A DNA stretch of 36,051 nt from Thermoleophilia bacterium (GTDB lineage Bacteria; Actinomycetota; Thermoleophilia; Gaiellales; JAICJC01), in contig JAICKX010000019.1 of the NCBI GenBank assembly GCA_025927685.1, positions 1-36,051 of the forward strand. The letters are read 5' to 3'. The notes beneath the pieces are model-generated. The model saw nothing but the letters and a program-made list of their open reading frames with translations, was not told the origin of the DNA and searched no databases. Both the position numbers and the translations under genes were made by a program. The stretch's first letter is position 1. Each line of letters opens with the position of its first letter. Below, piece after piece: positions 1 through 6,983 of the stretch.

Positions 1-910
1 CGCGAAGATCGGCGGTGAGGTACTTCGCCGAGACGGCGATCAGGACGACCACGATCGCCATGAGCCATACGGCCATCACCGCCCCGAGCGCCCAGTCGGT
101 CGTGTTCACGAACGAGTCCTGGATGAAGTTGCCGAACATGCTGTCGTCGGATCCGCCCACGAGCGACGGCGCGACGAACTCACCGGTGGTCGGGATGAGG
201 ACGAACACGAACGCGGCGATCACCCCGGGCAGGCTGAGCGGGAGCGTCACCTTCAGGAAGGTCGTGAACCGGTTCGCGCCCAGGTCCTGCGCCGCCTCGA
301 GCACGCGCTTGTCGAGGTTCTCGAGGACGACGAAGATCGGAAGCGCGACGAACGGGATCCACGAGTACGCGAGCACGAGCCCGATCGCGAACTTGGAGTG
401 GAAGAGCCACTCGACCGGGTGCCCCTTGGCCCGCCCCAGCTCGACGAGGATCGAGTTGATCGTTCCGTCGGACGAGAGCATCACCGTCCACGCGTAGACG
501 CGCAGCAGATAGCTCACGAAGAACGGGGCGAGCAGGACGAGCAGGAGCGTGTAGCGGCGCCGGTGGGCGACGAACGCCAGGTAGAAGGCGAGCGGGTAGG
601 CGGCGAGGACTGCCACCGTCGAGACGATCAGGGTGATCGCCATCGAGGTCTTGAAGCGGTCGAAGTAGACCGACGTGCCGTCGTGCAGGTACGGGAGGAA
701 GCCCTTCCACGTGTCGAGGTCGAACTTCGCGGGCGGGAAGACCAGATTGGTGAGGAGGTGGACGCTGTAGAGCGCGATCAGGACGATCGGCACGATCAGC
801 CCCGCGAGCAGGTAGACCGTCACCGGCACCGAGAGCCAGGCCCGGCCTGGGCGCCACGGGCGCCGGAGGAGGATCCCCCTCCGGCGCCCGGCGGTGTGCG
901 CCTCGCTCAT
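1..910 (-). CDS. potB: Polyamine-type ABC transporter permease, PotB-like (3' end cut by window edge)
   Basis: Inner-membrane channel subunit of a spermidine/putrescine-type ABC importer. 303 residues are visible from an ATG at 910 and the frame runs off the window. Hydrophobic segments lie near residues 28-50, 88-115, 120-145, 175-197, 228-245 and 275-295. The cytoplasmic loop at about 205-229 is the classic EAA motif (EAAQDLGANR...LPLSLPG) that docks on the ATPase. It starts 7 bp after the stop of the binding-protein gene, so the two are cotranscribed, with the second permease and ATPase probably further left, outside the window. Family assignment is firm; the substrate (polyamine or a related cation) is inferred from similarity to PotB only. 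Confidence 0.88.
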   Translation of the reverse strand, partial: MSEAHTAGRRRGILLRRPWRPGRAWLSVPVTVYLLAGLIVPIVLIALYSVHLLTNLVFPPAKFDLDTWKGFLPYLHDGTSVYFDRFKTSMAITLIVSTVAVLAAYPLAFYLAFVAHRRRYTLLLVLLAPFFVSYLLRVYAWTVMLSSDGTINSILVELGRAKGHPVEWLFHSKFAIGLVLAYSWIPFVALPIFVVLENLDKRVLEAAQDLGANRFTTFLKVTLPLSLPGVIAAFVFVLIPTTGEFVAPSLVGGSDDSMFGNFIQDSFVNTTDWALGAVMAVWLMAIVVVLIAVSAKYLTADLR

Positions 911-917
911 CGAGCGG

Positions 918-2102
918 CTAGCTGGCCTTGACCTCTTCCCACGCGGCCTGATAGGCGGCCCGCTGCGGGATGAACTGCTCGAGGTGGACGGGCGCCGCGA
1001 GCCGGTTCGGATCGCCGATGCGCAGCGCGTTGGCCGCGGCCGGCAGCGCGTAGGCCTTCGGGTACCTCGACCCCTGGATCTGGAGGTCGCTCTTCTTCAC
1101 CGTCGTGTTCGCGCTCGCGTAGACGAAGGCGTTGAAGAGGTCGACGCAGGCGTCGTGACCGATGAACGAGTCGACGTACTTGTGGCAGTGGTAGTAGTTC
1201 TGCGAGCTCTTCAGCATGATGAACCCGCAGTACCACGCCAGCTGGCCCTCCGTCGGCGTCAACCAGCCCGTCTTCAGACCGGCCGCCAGCATGTCGTTGT
1301 AGTCGTTCGGCCAGGCGTACGTCACCCAGATGTCGCCCGACTTGAACGCCGGCTGCATGTCGTCGTATTCCAGCTTCCAGTAGAACTTGTTGACCTGCTT
1401 CTGCTCGATCAGCTTCTGCTTGGCGGCCTCGATCTCGTCGTCGGACATGTCGTAGGGGTTCGACACGCCGTTCACGAGGCCGGCGATCACGAACGGCGTC
1501 GTGAAGCCGTCCCACATCGAGATCTTGCCGGCGTACTTCGGGTTCCAGAAGAGGTTCCAGCTGGTCGCGTCCTCCGGGGCGATCTTGTCGGTCCGGTACA
1601 TGATGCTGGAGTAGCCGGAGTCCCAGGGGATCCAGTACTGCTTGCCGTCGACCTGGCCGGCCTTCAGCACCTCGGGGTCGAGCTCGCCGATGTTCGTGAG
1701 CAGGCTCGTGTCGAAGGGCTGCACCAACCCGGCCTGCACCCAGTCCTTCACGTAGGAGATGCAGGGGTGGGCCAGGTCGTACTGCGCGCCGGCCTGGACC
1801 TTCGCGACCGCTGCGTCGTCTGACTGGAACGCCGTGTAGTTGATGGTGCTCGCCCCGAACTGGTCGACGTACGACTTGCCGGGGACCTTCATGTAGGTCT
1901 GGGCCTTGGTGCCGGCGGCCTCGTAGCCCTGCCACTCGTAGACGCTCAGCTTGCCCGGCTCCTTGCCGATCGCGGGCCGCGAGACACCGGTGCCGCCGCC
2001 TCCGCCGGAGCTCGATCCGCCGCCGCAGGCGGAGATGAGCACCGTGCCGCCCGCCGCAGCGGTGCTCGCCAGAAAGCGTCGTCTGTCCATCCTCCGCGCC
2101 AT
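918..2102 (-). CDS. potD: Polyamine-type ABC transporter substrate-binding lipoprotein, PotD-like
   Basis: Extracytoplasmic solute-binding protein, 394 aa, that would deliver a polyamine-like ligand to the permease encoded next to it. The N-terminus has twin arginines (MDRRRFLAS) followed by a hydrophobic stretch and a lipobox ending in ISAC, so it is probably a Tat-exported lipoprotein. A Gly/Ser linker follows, then a PotD-like mature domain with the opening strand (KLSVYEWQGY) and periplasmic-binding features such as WNLFWNPKYAGKISMWD. The start at 2102 is chosen because AAGGAGG lies just upstream; an in-frame ATG at 2090 and a longer open frame up to 2594 lack that support. First gene of the operon, divergent from the lipoprotein at 2151. 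Confidence 0.9.
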   Translation of the reverse strand: MARRMDRRRFLASTAAAGGTVLISACGGGSSSGGGGGTGVSRPAIGKEPGKLSVYEWQGYEAAGTKAQTYMKVPGKSYVDQFGASTINYTAFQSDDAAVAKVQAGAQYDLAHPCISYVKDWVQAGLVQPFDTSLLTNIGELDPEVLKAGQVDGKQYWIPWDSGYSSIMYRTDKIAPEDATSWNLFWNPKYAGKISMWDGFTTPFVIAGLVNGVSNPYDMSDDEIEAAKQKLIEQKQVNKFYWKLEYDDMQPAFKSGDIWVTYAWPNDYNDMLAAGLKTGWLTPTEGQLAWYCGFIMLKSSQNYYHCHKYVDSFIGHDACVDLFNAFVYASANTTVKKSDLQIQGSRYPKAYALPAAANALRIGDPNRLAAPVHLEQFIPQRAAYQAAWEEVKAS

Positions 2103-2150
2103 GGTTCCTCCTTGGGCCGGGGGGTGCGCGTACGTGCGAACATACCGGGG

Positions 2151-2714
2151 ATGGCCCGGGGTGTCTATCTCGTGACCACCGCAACGCTCTGCGCGTGTCT
2201 GGTCGCGGGCTGCGGCGGAGGGGGCGAGACGGCCGGAGGAGGTGCGACCGCGACCTTGCCCGTGCTGCGGGCGGTGCCGGGGCTCTCCGGGCAGGATCGC
2301 GTGCTCGACGCGGAGGCGCTCACGCACGACGCGCCGCTCCCCGGCCTGGCGGGCGACCTCGAGCGGTGGGGCTTTCTCGGCGGCCGCGAGCGCGAGTTCA
2401 AGGGCGATTCGAAGACCTTCACCGACGTGGTGTCGCGGACGCTGCTCTTCCGCCGCCCGGCCGGCGCAGCGGCCTACGTCGCCTTCGTCGCCGGCCACGC
2501 GGCCAGCTACTGGGGCCCGGGCACGGCCGTCCGGCCGGTCACCTCGGCGGGCCGGGCCGGGTTCTTCGTGCGCGGCGCGAGCTGCGGCTGCCATCGCGAG
2601 AGCCCGATCCTCGTGACGGTCGTCTCGCAGCGCTCGCGGGTGAGCTGGCTGCTCGTGAACGGGCCCGGCGCGACCCGGGCCCGCGCGCAGGCGCTGGCGG
2701 AGCGCATGCCGTAA
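2151..2714 (+). CDS. Small secreted lipoprotein of unknown function
   Basis: 187 aa. The start at 2151 gives a textbook lipoprotein signal: MARGVY, a hydrophobic core and the lipobox LVAGC followed by a glycine-rich linker. The open frame extends back to a TTG at 2112, but that would bury the signal peptide. The mature part has no domain I recognise; it contains a CGC motif near residue 148 and a C-terminal stretch (LVTVVSQRSRVSWLLVNG) with regularly spaced hydrophobics. It is divergent from the potD-like gene with only 48 bp between starts, so promoters must overlap. An EAL-domain remnant directly abuts its 3' end. Confidence 0.65.
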   Translation: MARGVYLVTTATLCACLVAGCGGGGETAGGGATATLPVLRAVPGLSGQDRVLDAEALTHDAPLPGLAGDLERWGFLGGREREFKGDSKTFTDVVSRTLLFRRPAGAAAYVAFVAGHAASYWGPGTAVRPVTSAGRAGFFVRGASCGCHRESPILVTVVSQRSRVSWLLVNGPGATRARAQALAERMP

Positions 2715-2956
2715 AGGCGCGAGCCGTCGACCTGCCCTGCGACGCCCACTCGGCCACCATGGTGGCGGCGATCATCGGGCTGGCGCGCACGCTCGGCCTG
2801 GTGCCGCTGGCGGAGGGCATCGAGACGCCCGAGCAGCTGCGCTTCCTCACCGAGCGCGGGTGCCCGCTCGGCCAGGGGTTCCACTTCTCGCCCCCGGTCC
2901 CCGCCGACCAGATCGCCGACCTCCACCGGCGCCTCTCGCTCGGCTGGGCCGCCTAG
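2712..2956 (+). pseudogene. C-terminal remnant of an EAL-domain (cyclic-di-GMP phosphodiesterase) gene
   Basis: In the frame ending at the TAG at 2956, the translation from about 2725 reads as the last ~75 residues of an EAL domain: a DLPCDAHSATMVAAII segment, then PLAEGIETPEQL, then GCPLGQGFHFSPPVPAD. These match the conserved (V/L)AEGVET-QL and GC--GQGY-FS-P-PA motifs of the family. The catalytic first two thirds, including the EAL signature, are absent: upstream is the unrelated lipoprotein gene in another frame. An ATG at 2759 could in principle express 65 residues, but these cannot be catalytic. Most likely the scar of a deletion that fused the tail of an EAL gene to the lipoprotein locus. 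Confidence 0.7.
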
Positions 2957-2960
2957 CGCC

Positions 2961-4976
2961 TCACACGAGATCGCGCGGGAAGGTCCGCTTCCACGTCCGC
3001 TCGAACGCGGGCTTCTGCCCCTCCCAGGCCCGCACCGTGCACTGCACGTGGAACGAGCCGGCGTCACACGTCATCTCGGAGACGGTCTCGCAGCGCGTGC
3101 GCCAGTCGCCGCGGCCGATCGCGCCGGCCGTCTCGCACCGCACGCGCGCCGACAGCGGATCGCCCTCGACGATCGAGAAGACGGTCAGGTTCCGGTCCTC
3201 CACCTCGAGGCCGTTGGGAAGCCGGACGAGGCCGCCCACCTGCCAGTCGTAGGACAGGTCGATCCGGCCGGTCGAGAGGTCGTGGGTCAGGGTCCGCCCC
3301 GCGGGCCCCGGCCGGAGCACCTCCTTCTTCATCGGCTCCGACTCCTCCGGCTCGCCGAATTCCGGGAGGGTGGCATCCTCCGGGCGCGGCTCGCGCACCG
3401 GCAGGCTGAGCGAGCTCTCGCCGGCGATGACGGTCAGCCTGACGGCCTCGGGGGACGGCCATGCCCACGGCCAATACGTGGGTGACACGCCCACCCGGAG
3501 GCGGTTCCCGGCGGCAAAGGCGTGGCCCGCGGCGTCGAGCCGGACCGTGGCGGTGAACGGCTCGCCGGGCACCAGTGGCTCCGGGAGCTCGTCGCTCTCG
3601 CGGTGGGTCAGGTTCTGGAGCGCGCGGGTGACGACTGTCGAAGCGCCGTCGGGCCACACCTCGCACAGGCGCACGACGACGAGCGCCAGCGGCCGGTCGC
3701 TCTCCAGCCTGAGCGTGACCTCCGGATAGCCGAGGATCTCGAGCCGCTCCGGCAACGGGTCGGACGTGAACGTGAGGCTCATCCCGTCCATCGCCCGCTG
3801 GTCGCCGGGCCAGTCGGCCACCTCTCCGTACGGACACCACGATCCGGCGTCGAGCCCGGCCGCCTGCATCCCGACGATCTCGACCCGCCCGCCGGCCGCG
3901 TCCTGCTCGAGCCGACCGTCGCCGCCGAGGCCGAGCGTCCGCACCGGGGCGTCGCTCCGCGGCCAGCCGTCCTCCGCCACCCACCGCCCCGGCCGCGCGT
4001 CATAGCAGGATGCCGGCCGGAACGGCTCGTGGATCCACGCCCGCAGCATCGGCTCGTCCATGATCCCCGTGTCAGCACCGCGCAGCCAGTGGTCGAACCA
4101 GCGCACGACCTCCTGGAGGAAGCCGATCGTCGGCTGGGGCGGGCCGGCCTGGGGCCAGGCATGCGCCCACGGCCCGATCAGTCCCTTGCGCGGGACGGAG
4201 AGTCCCTCGAGCAGGCGCGGGATCGCGTTCGTGTAGCCGTCGGCCCAGCCGCCGACCGCGTAGACCGGGACATCGATCCGCGAGAAGTCCTCGCACACCG
4301 ACCCCTGTTTCCAGTACGCGTCGCGGCGCTGATGGCCGAGCCAGGGATCGATGAACGGCGGTGCCTCGCGCATGCGCTCGAGCCACATGTCGCGCCAGCG
4401 CTCGCCGACAATCGCGGGGTCGGGGGGCCAGGCGTTCCAGCCGAGCATCGACGACGCCCACTGGAGCATGTCCGAGGCGACGCAGCCGCCGTCGTAGTGG
4501 ACGTCGTCCGCGTAGCGGTCGTCGGTGGAGCAGAGGGTGACGATCGCGCCCAGCGCGGGCGGCCGGTTCGCCGCCACCTGGAGCGAGTTGAAGCCGCTCC
4601 ACGAGATCCCGATCATCCCGACCTTCCCCGTGCACCAGGGCTGCTCGGCGATCCAGGCGATGACCTCGCACGCGTCGGACTGCTCCTGGGGCAGGTACTC
4701 GTCCTCGAGGACGCCGTCCGACTCGCCGGTGCCGCGCTGGTCGACGCGGATGCAGGCGAACCCGTGCCCGGCCAGGTACGGGTAGTGATGCGAGTCGCGG
4801 ACGGCGGTACCGTCGTTCAGGCGGTACGGCAGGTACTCGAGGATCGCGGGGACGGGATCACGCTCGGCGTCGGCCGGAAGCCAGATACGGGCGGCGAGAC
4901 GGCAGCCGTCAGCGAGCTCGATCCACGCGGTCGGGATCGTGCGGACCGGCCGCGGGAAGTCGGTGACGACGCGCAC
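2961..4976 (-). CDS. CocE/NonD family alpha/beta-hydrolase (X-Pro dipeptidyl-peptidase S15-like)
   Basis: 671 aa serine hydrolase of the CocE / glutaryl-7-ACA acylase / S15 family; such enzymes cleave esters or amides, and the substrate here is unknown. Catalytic residues can be placed: nucleophile Ser125 in GISWSG (123-128), Asp246 in GGWADGYTN, His272 in GPWAHAW. The C-terminal third (from ~390) is the jelly-roll domain typical of the family. No signal peptide is visible, so probably cytoplasmic. The start is GTG at 4976; no Shine-Dalgarno is evident, but TTAAAT lies about 10 nt upstream, which fits a leaderless transcript. It converges with the EAL remnant (4 bp gap) and lies just downstream of an RDD gene fragment on the same strand. 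Confidence 0.88.
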   Translation of the reverse strand: MRVVTDFPRPVRTIPTAWIELADGCRLAARIWLPADAERDPVPAILEYLPYRLNDGTAVRDSHHYPYLAGHGFACIRVDQRGTGESDGVLEDEYLPQEQSDACEVIAWIAEQPWCTGKVGMIGISWSGFNSLQVAANRPPALGAIVTLCSTDDRYADDVHYDGGCVASDMLQWASSMLGWNAWPPDPAIVGERWRDMWLERMREAPPFIDPWLGHQRRDAYWKQGSVCEDFSRIDVPVYAVGGWADGYTNAIPRLLEGLSVPRKGLIGPWAHAWPQAGPPQPTIGFLQEVVRWFDHWLRGADTGIMDEPMLRAWIHEPFRPASCYDARPGRWVAEDGWPRSDAPVRTLGLGGDGRLEQDAAGGRVEIVGMQAAGLDAGSWCPYGEVADWPGDQRAMDGMSLTFTSDPLPERLEILGYPEVTLRLESDRPLALVVVRLCEVWPDGASTVVTRALQNLTHRESDELPEPLVPGEPFTATVRLDAAGHAFAAGNRLRVGVSPTYWPWAWPSPEAVRLTVIAGESSLSLPVREPRPEDATLPEFGEPEESEPMKKEVLRPGPAGRTLTHDLSTGRIDLSYDWQVGGLVRLPNGLEVEDRNLTVFSIVEGDPLSARVRCETAGAIGRGDWRTRCETVSEMTCDAGSFHVQCTVRAWEGQKPAFERTWKRTFPRDLV

Positions 4977-5016
4977 GGCGCCGATTTAAGCAGGCGGAAC
5001 GGCGGCGTGCCGCGGT

Positions 5017-5298
5017 CTACGTCGCCCGCGCCAGCTCGGCTGATGTCCAGCTCCGCCGCGGATCGAGCGCGTTCTCCGGATCGTTCACGACGATGGTCCC
5101 GGCCATCTTGTCCCACAGCTCGGCGATCCGAGTCCCACAGCAGCCAGAAATAGACGACGAAACCGACGAGCGTCAGATTGCTCAAGACGCCGATGAGCCC
5201 CTTGCACAGCAGTTCGCGGACGAACATCCGCCCGCGGCCGTGGGCGTCAGCGTGTCCCGGCCCAGAACGCGCTTGCCAAGCAGCTGCTTGGCCTACAG
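5017..5298 (-). pseudogene. RDD-family membrane protein remnant (5'-truncated, two frameshifts)
   Basis: Read on the minus strand, three consecutive reading-frame pieces join into one RDD-family tail: AKQLLGKRVLG (about 5250-5296), then MFVRELLCKGLIGVLSNL and a hydrophobic YFWLLWDSDRR (about 5125-5235), then ELWDKMAGTIVVNDPENALD running to a TAG at 5017-5019. The order LGKR / RELL / WD---R-LWDK-A-T-VV is diagnostic of the family. The N-terminal transmembrane helices and the RDD signature are missing, and the pieces are separated by at least two frameshifts. It sits directly against the stop codon of the protease gene. Sequencing error cannot be excluded for the frameshifts but would not explain the missing 5' half. 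Confidence 0.72.
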
Positions 5299-6237
5299 CT
5301 ACGCGGCGAGCTCGACCGGCCGCACCTCGAGCTCCATCACCGTGCCGGCGCGCAGGACGGTCACGGACTGGGGTGCGCCGATCGTCTCCGCAGACAGCAG
5401 GCGCTGAAGCTCCTCGACGCTCTCGATCGGGCTGCCGTTGAGCGCCACGACGATGTCCTCGGGGCGCAGGCCCGCCAGGCCGGCGGGGCTCTCGGGGGCG
5501 ACGTCGATCAGCTCGATGCCGGTCCTGCGGCCGAGCGCCGCCACCGCCCTCGGAGGAAGCGGGCGCGGAGCAGCGCCCACCCCGAGATAGGCGCGCCGCA
5601 CGCGCCCGTCGCGTGCAAGCGCCGCGATGAGGCCGCGCGTGTGGTCGTTGATCGGCACCGCCAGCCCGAGCCCCATCCCCGCGAGCGCGGTGTTGATCCC
5701 GACCACGCGGCCGTCGCTCGTGGCGAGCGCGCCGCCCGAGTTGCCCGGGTTCAGGCTCGCGTCGGTCTGGATCACGTTGTCGATCATGCGGAGCGTCCCG
5801 CCGGCCCGGGCGGGGAGCGAGCGGCCCAGCGCCGAGACCACGCCGGCGGTCACGGACCCGGCGAACCCGTGCGGGTTGCCGATGGCGACCACCAGCTGTC
5901 CGACCTTGAGCCTGGCGGCGTCGCCGAGCTCCGCGGGCGTGAGCTCGCCGTCCTCGATCCGGATCAGGGCCAGATCGCTGAACCGGTCGCGACCGGTCAC
6001 CGAGAAGCGGAACTCGCGGCCGTCGGGGAACGACGCCCACCCTCCGCGCGTGGCGGCCGGCACGACGTGCGCGTTCGTCACGAGCTCGCGCTCGGAGATC
6101 GCAACCGCGGCCCCGCCGGCCTCGCGCATGCCCGAGCGCGAGCGAAGCCGGACTCGCAGGTTCGCCACCGACGGCGAGACGCGCGCGACCACGTCGATGA
6201 CCGCGCGGGAGTAGGCGTCGAGGATCTCGTGCTCCAT
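5299..6237 (-). CDS. Trypsin-like serine protease with C-terminal PDZ domain (DegP/HtrA-type)
   Basis: 312 aa HtrA/DegP-type protease (S1C). The triad is complete: His57 in TNAHVV, Asp88 in SDLALIRI, Ser167 in NPGNSGGAL. A single PDZ domain occupies about 216-305 (GIELIDVAPESPAGLAGL, DIVVALNGSPI). The start is taken at the ATG at 6237; an open frame continues upstream to 6327 but runs into the repeat-rich spacer. Unlike most bacterial HtrA proteins it has neither signal peptide nor membrane anchor, so it is predicted to be cytoplasmic or exported in an unrecognised way. Its promoter must lie in or beside the palindromic spacer at 6258-6380. Confidence 0.88.
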   Translation of the reverse strand: MEHEILDAYSRAVIDVVARVSPSVANLRVRLRSRSGMREAGGAAVAISERELVTNAHVVPAATRGGWASFPDGREFRFSVTGRDRFSDLALIRIEDGELTPAELGDAARLKVGQLVVAIGNPHGFAGSVTAGVVSALGRSLPARAGGTLRMIDNVIQTDASLNPGNSGGALATSDGRVVGINTALAGMGLGLAVPINDHTRGLIAALARDGRVRRAYLGVGAAPRPLPPRAVAALGRRTGIELIDVAPESPAGLAGLRPEDIVVALNGSPIESVEELQRLLSAETIGAPQSVTVLRAGTVMELEVRPVELAA

Positions 6238-6257
6238 CGCCTCAGCGTAGCTGCGAC

Positions 6258-6380
6258 GGCCAATTGGCACTCGCTCGCGCGGCCAAGCGGCCACGTGGCA
6301 CACGCGGTCACGGCCAAGTGGCCGCACACGCGGTCACGGCCAAGGTGGCCGCCGCCCGCCCGAAGGTGGCCAACGCCACC
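6258..6380. repeat. Cluster of short GGCCAA-type palindromes and a 26-bp tandem duplication
   Basis: Non-coding spacer just upstream of the protease gene. It contains related palindromes: GGCCAATTGGC (6258), GGCCAAGCGGCC (6281), GGCCAAGTGGCC (6312), GGCCAAGGTGGCC (6338), and a looser GGTGGCCAACGCCACC (6365-6380). Two of these are part of a tandem duplication, with units at 6299-6324 and 6325-6350 that each begin CACACGCGGTCACGGCCAAG. The arrangement could be operator sites for the protease or simply a local repeat expansion; nothing else is recognisable in this 300-bp gap except the hairpin at 6482. Confidence 0.7.
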
Positions 6381-6481
6381 CCGGAGACCACCCCGCCAGG
6401 GGGCTAGCCCGGCACGCCCTCGCGCGTCAGACTCGACCTACATCCTTGGCGCGCACCGCGGCAGGGGTGCCTCCCTGAAAT

Positions 6482-6519
6482 GCGCCCGCCCGGCTGGACG
6501 TCCACCACCGGGCGGGCGC
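6482..6519 (-). terminator. Strong GC-rich hairpin, probable terminator
   Basis: A perfect 12-bp inverted repeat (GCGCCCGCCCGG at 6482-6493 with CCGGGCGGGCGC at 6508-6519, 14-nt loop) lies 24 bp beyond the stop of the minus-strand gene at 6543. No long U-tract follows (only ATTTC), which is common for high-GC actinobacterial terminators. Confidence 0.5.
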
Positions 6520-6542
6520 GGAGGACGTCCGCGCGAAGGCAG

Positions 6543-6914
6543 CTAGGCCGCGCGAACCGCTGCCATCAGCTCCATGAAGCAGCCGACCTCCTCCTCGGAG
6601 GTCGACGCCAGGCCGTTGAGCGCGATCTGAAGTTGCAGGCCGAACACCGACAGCAGCAGGTCCGGACCGGTCGGCATCGCAAGGCCGAAGCTGACGTACT
6701 CCGTCCCGGTGTCCGCCCCGACAACGCGATACCGCCACGAGATGGCGGCGTCGCCCGACCGTGCGGACTCCCATCCGAACACGCACAGCCGCTCGCCGAC
6801 GCGCTCGGCATCGGTCACGGGTGACCGAAGCAGCGTGCGCACGACGCGGCTGACGGTGGCGTCGTCGGACGCAGATGCGTCCTCGATGAGGGATGAGAGA
6901 AGGAGCCGGGCCAT
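6543..6914 (-). CDS. Hypothetical protein, 123 aa
   Basis: I do not recognise the family. The protein starts at an ATG at 6914 and reads as a soluble alpha/beta protein without signal or membrane segment. The central part (WRYRVVGADTGTEYVSFGL, then PTGPDLLLSVFGLQLQIALNG) has alternating hydrophobic strands, and the C-terminus is helical. Codon use matches the neighbours. It is followed by a strong hairpin and stands alone on the minus strand between the HD-GYP gene's 3' end (69 bp upstream) and the protease. Expression and function are unknown. Confidence 0.5.
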   Translation of the reverse strand: MARLLLSSLIEDASASDDATVSRVVRTLLRSPVTDAERVGERLCVFGWESARSGDAAISWRYRVVGADTGTEYVSFGLAMPTGPDLLLSVFGLQLQIALNGLASTSEEEVGCFMELMAAVRAA

Positions 6915-6983
6915 CGGGGGTAATGGGCGGGTGCTCCCGTTGTAGGCCCGTTGGGGAAGTCGCGCCTCCCCGGAATAGGTGAA

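Noticed and set aside
2102-2594. Upstream extension of the potD-like frame
   Set aside because: The ribosome site, twin-arginine signal and lipobox all fix the start at 2102, and the extension is antisense to the lipoprotein gene.
6299-6351. CRISPR-like direct repeats
   Set aside because: Two adjacent 26-bp copies without unique spacers; it is a tandem duplication, and no cas genes are present.
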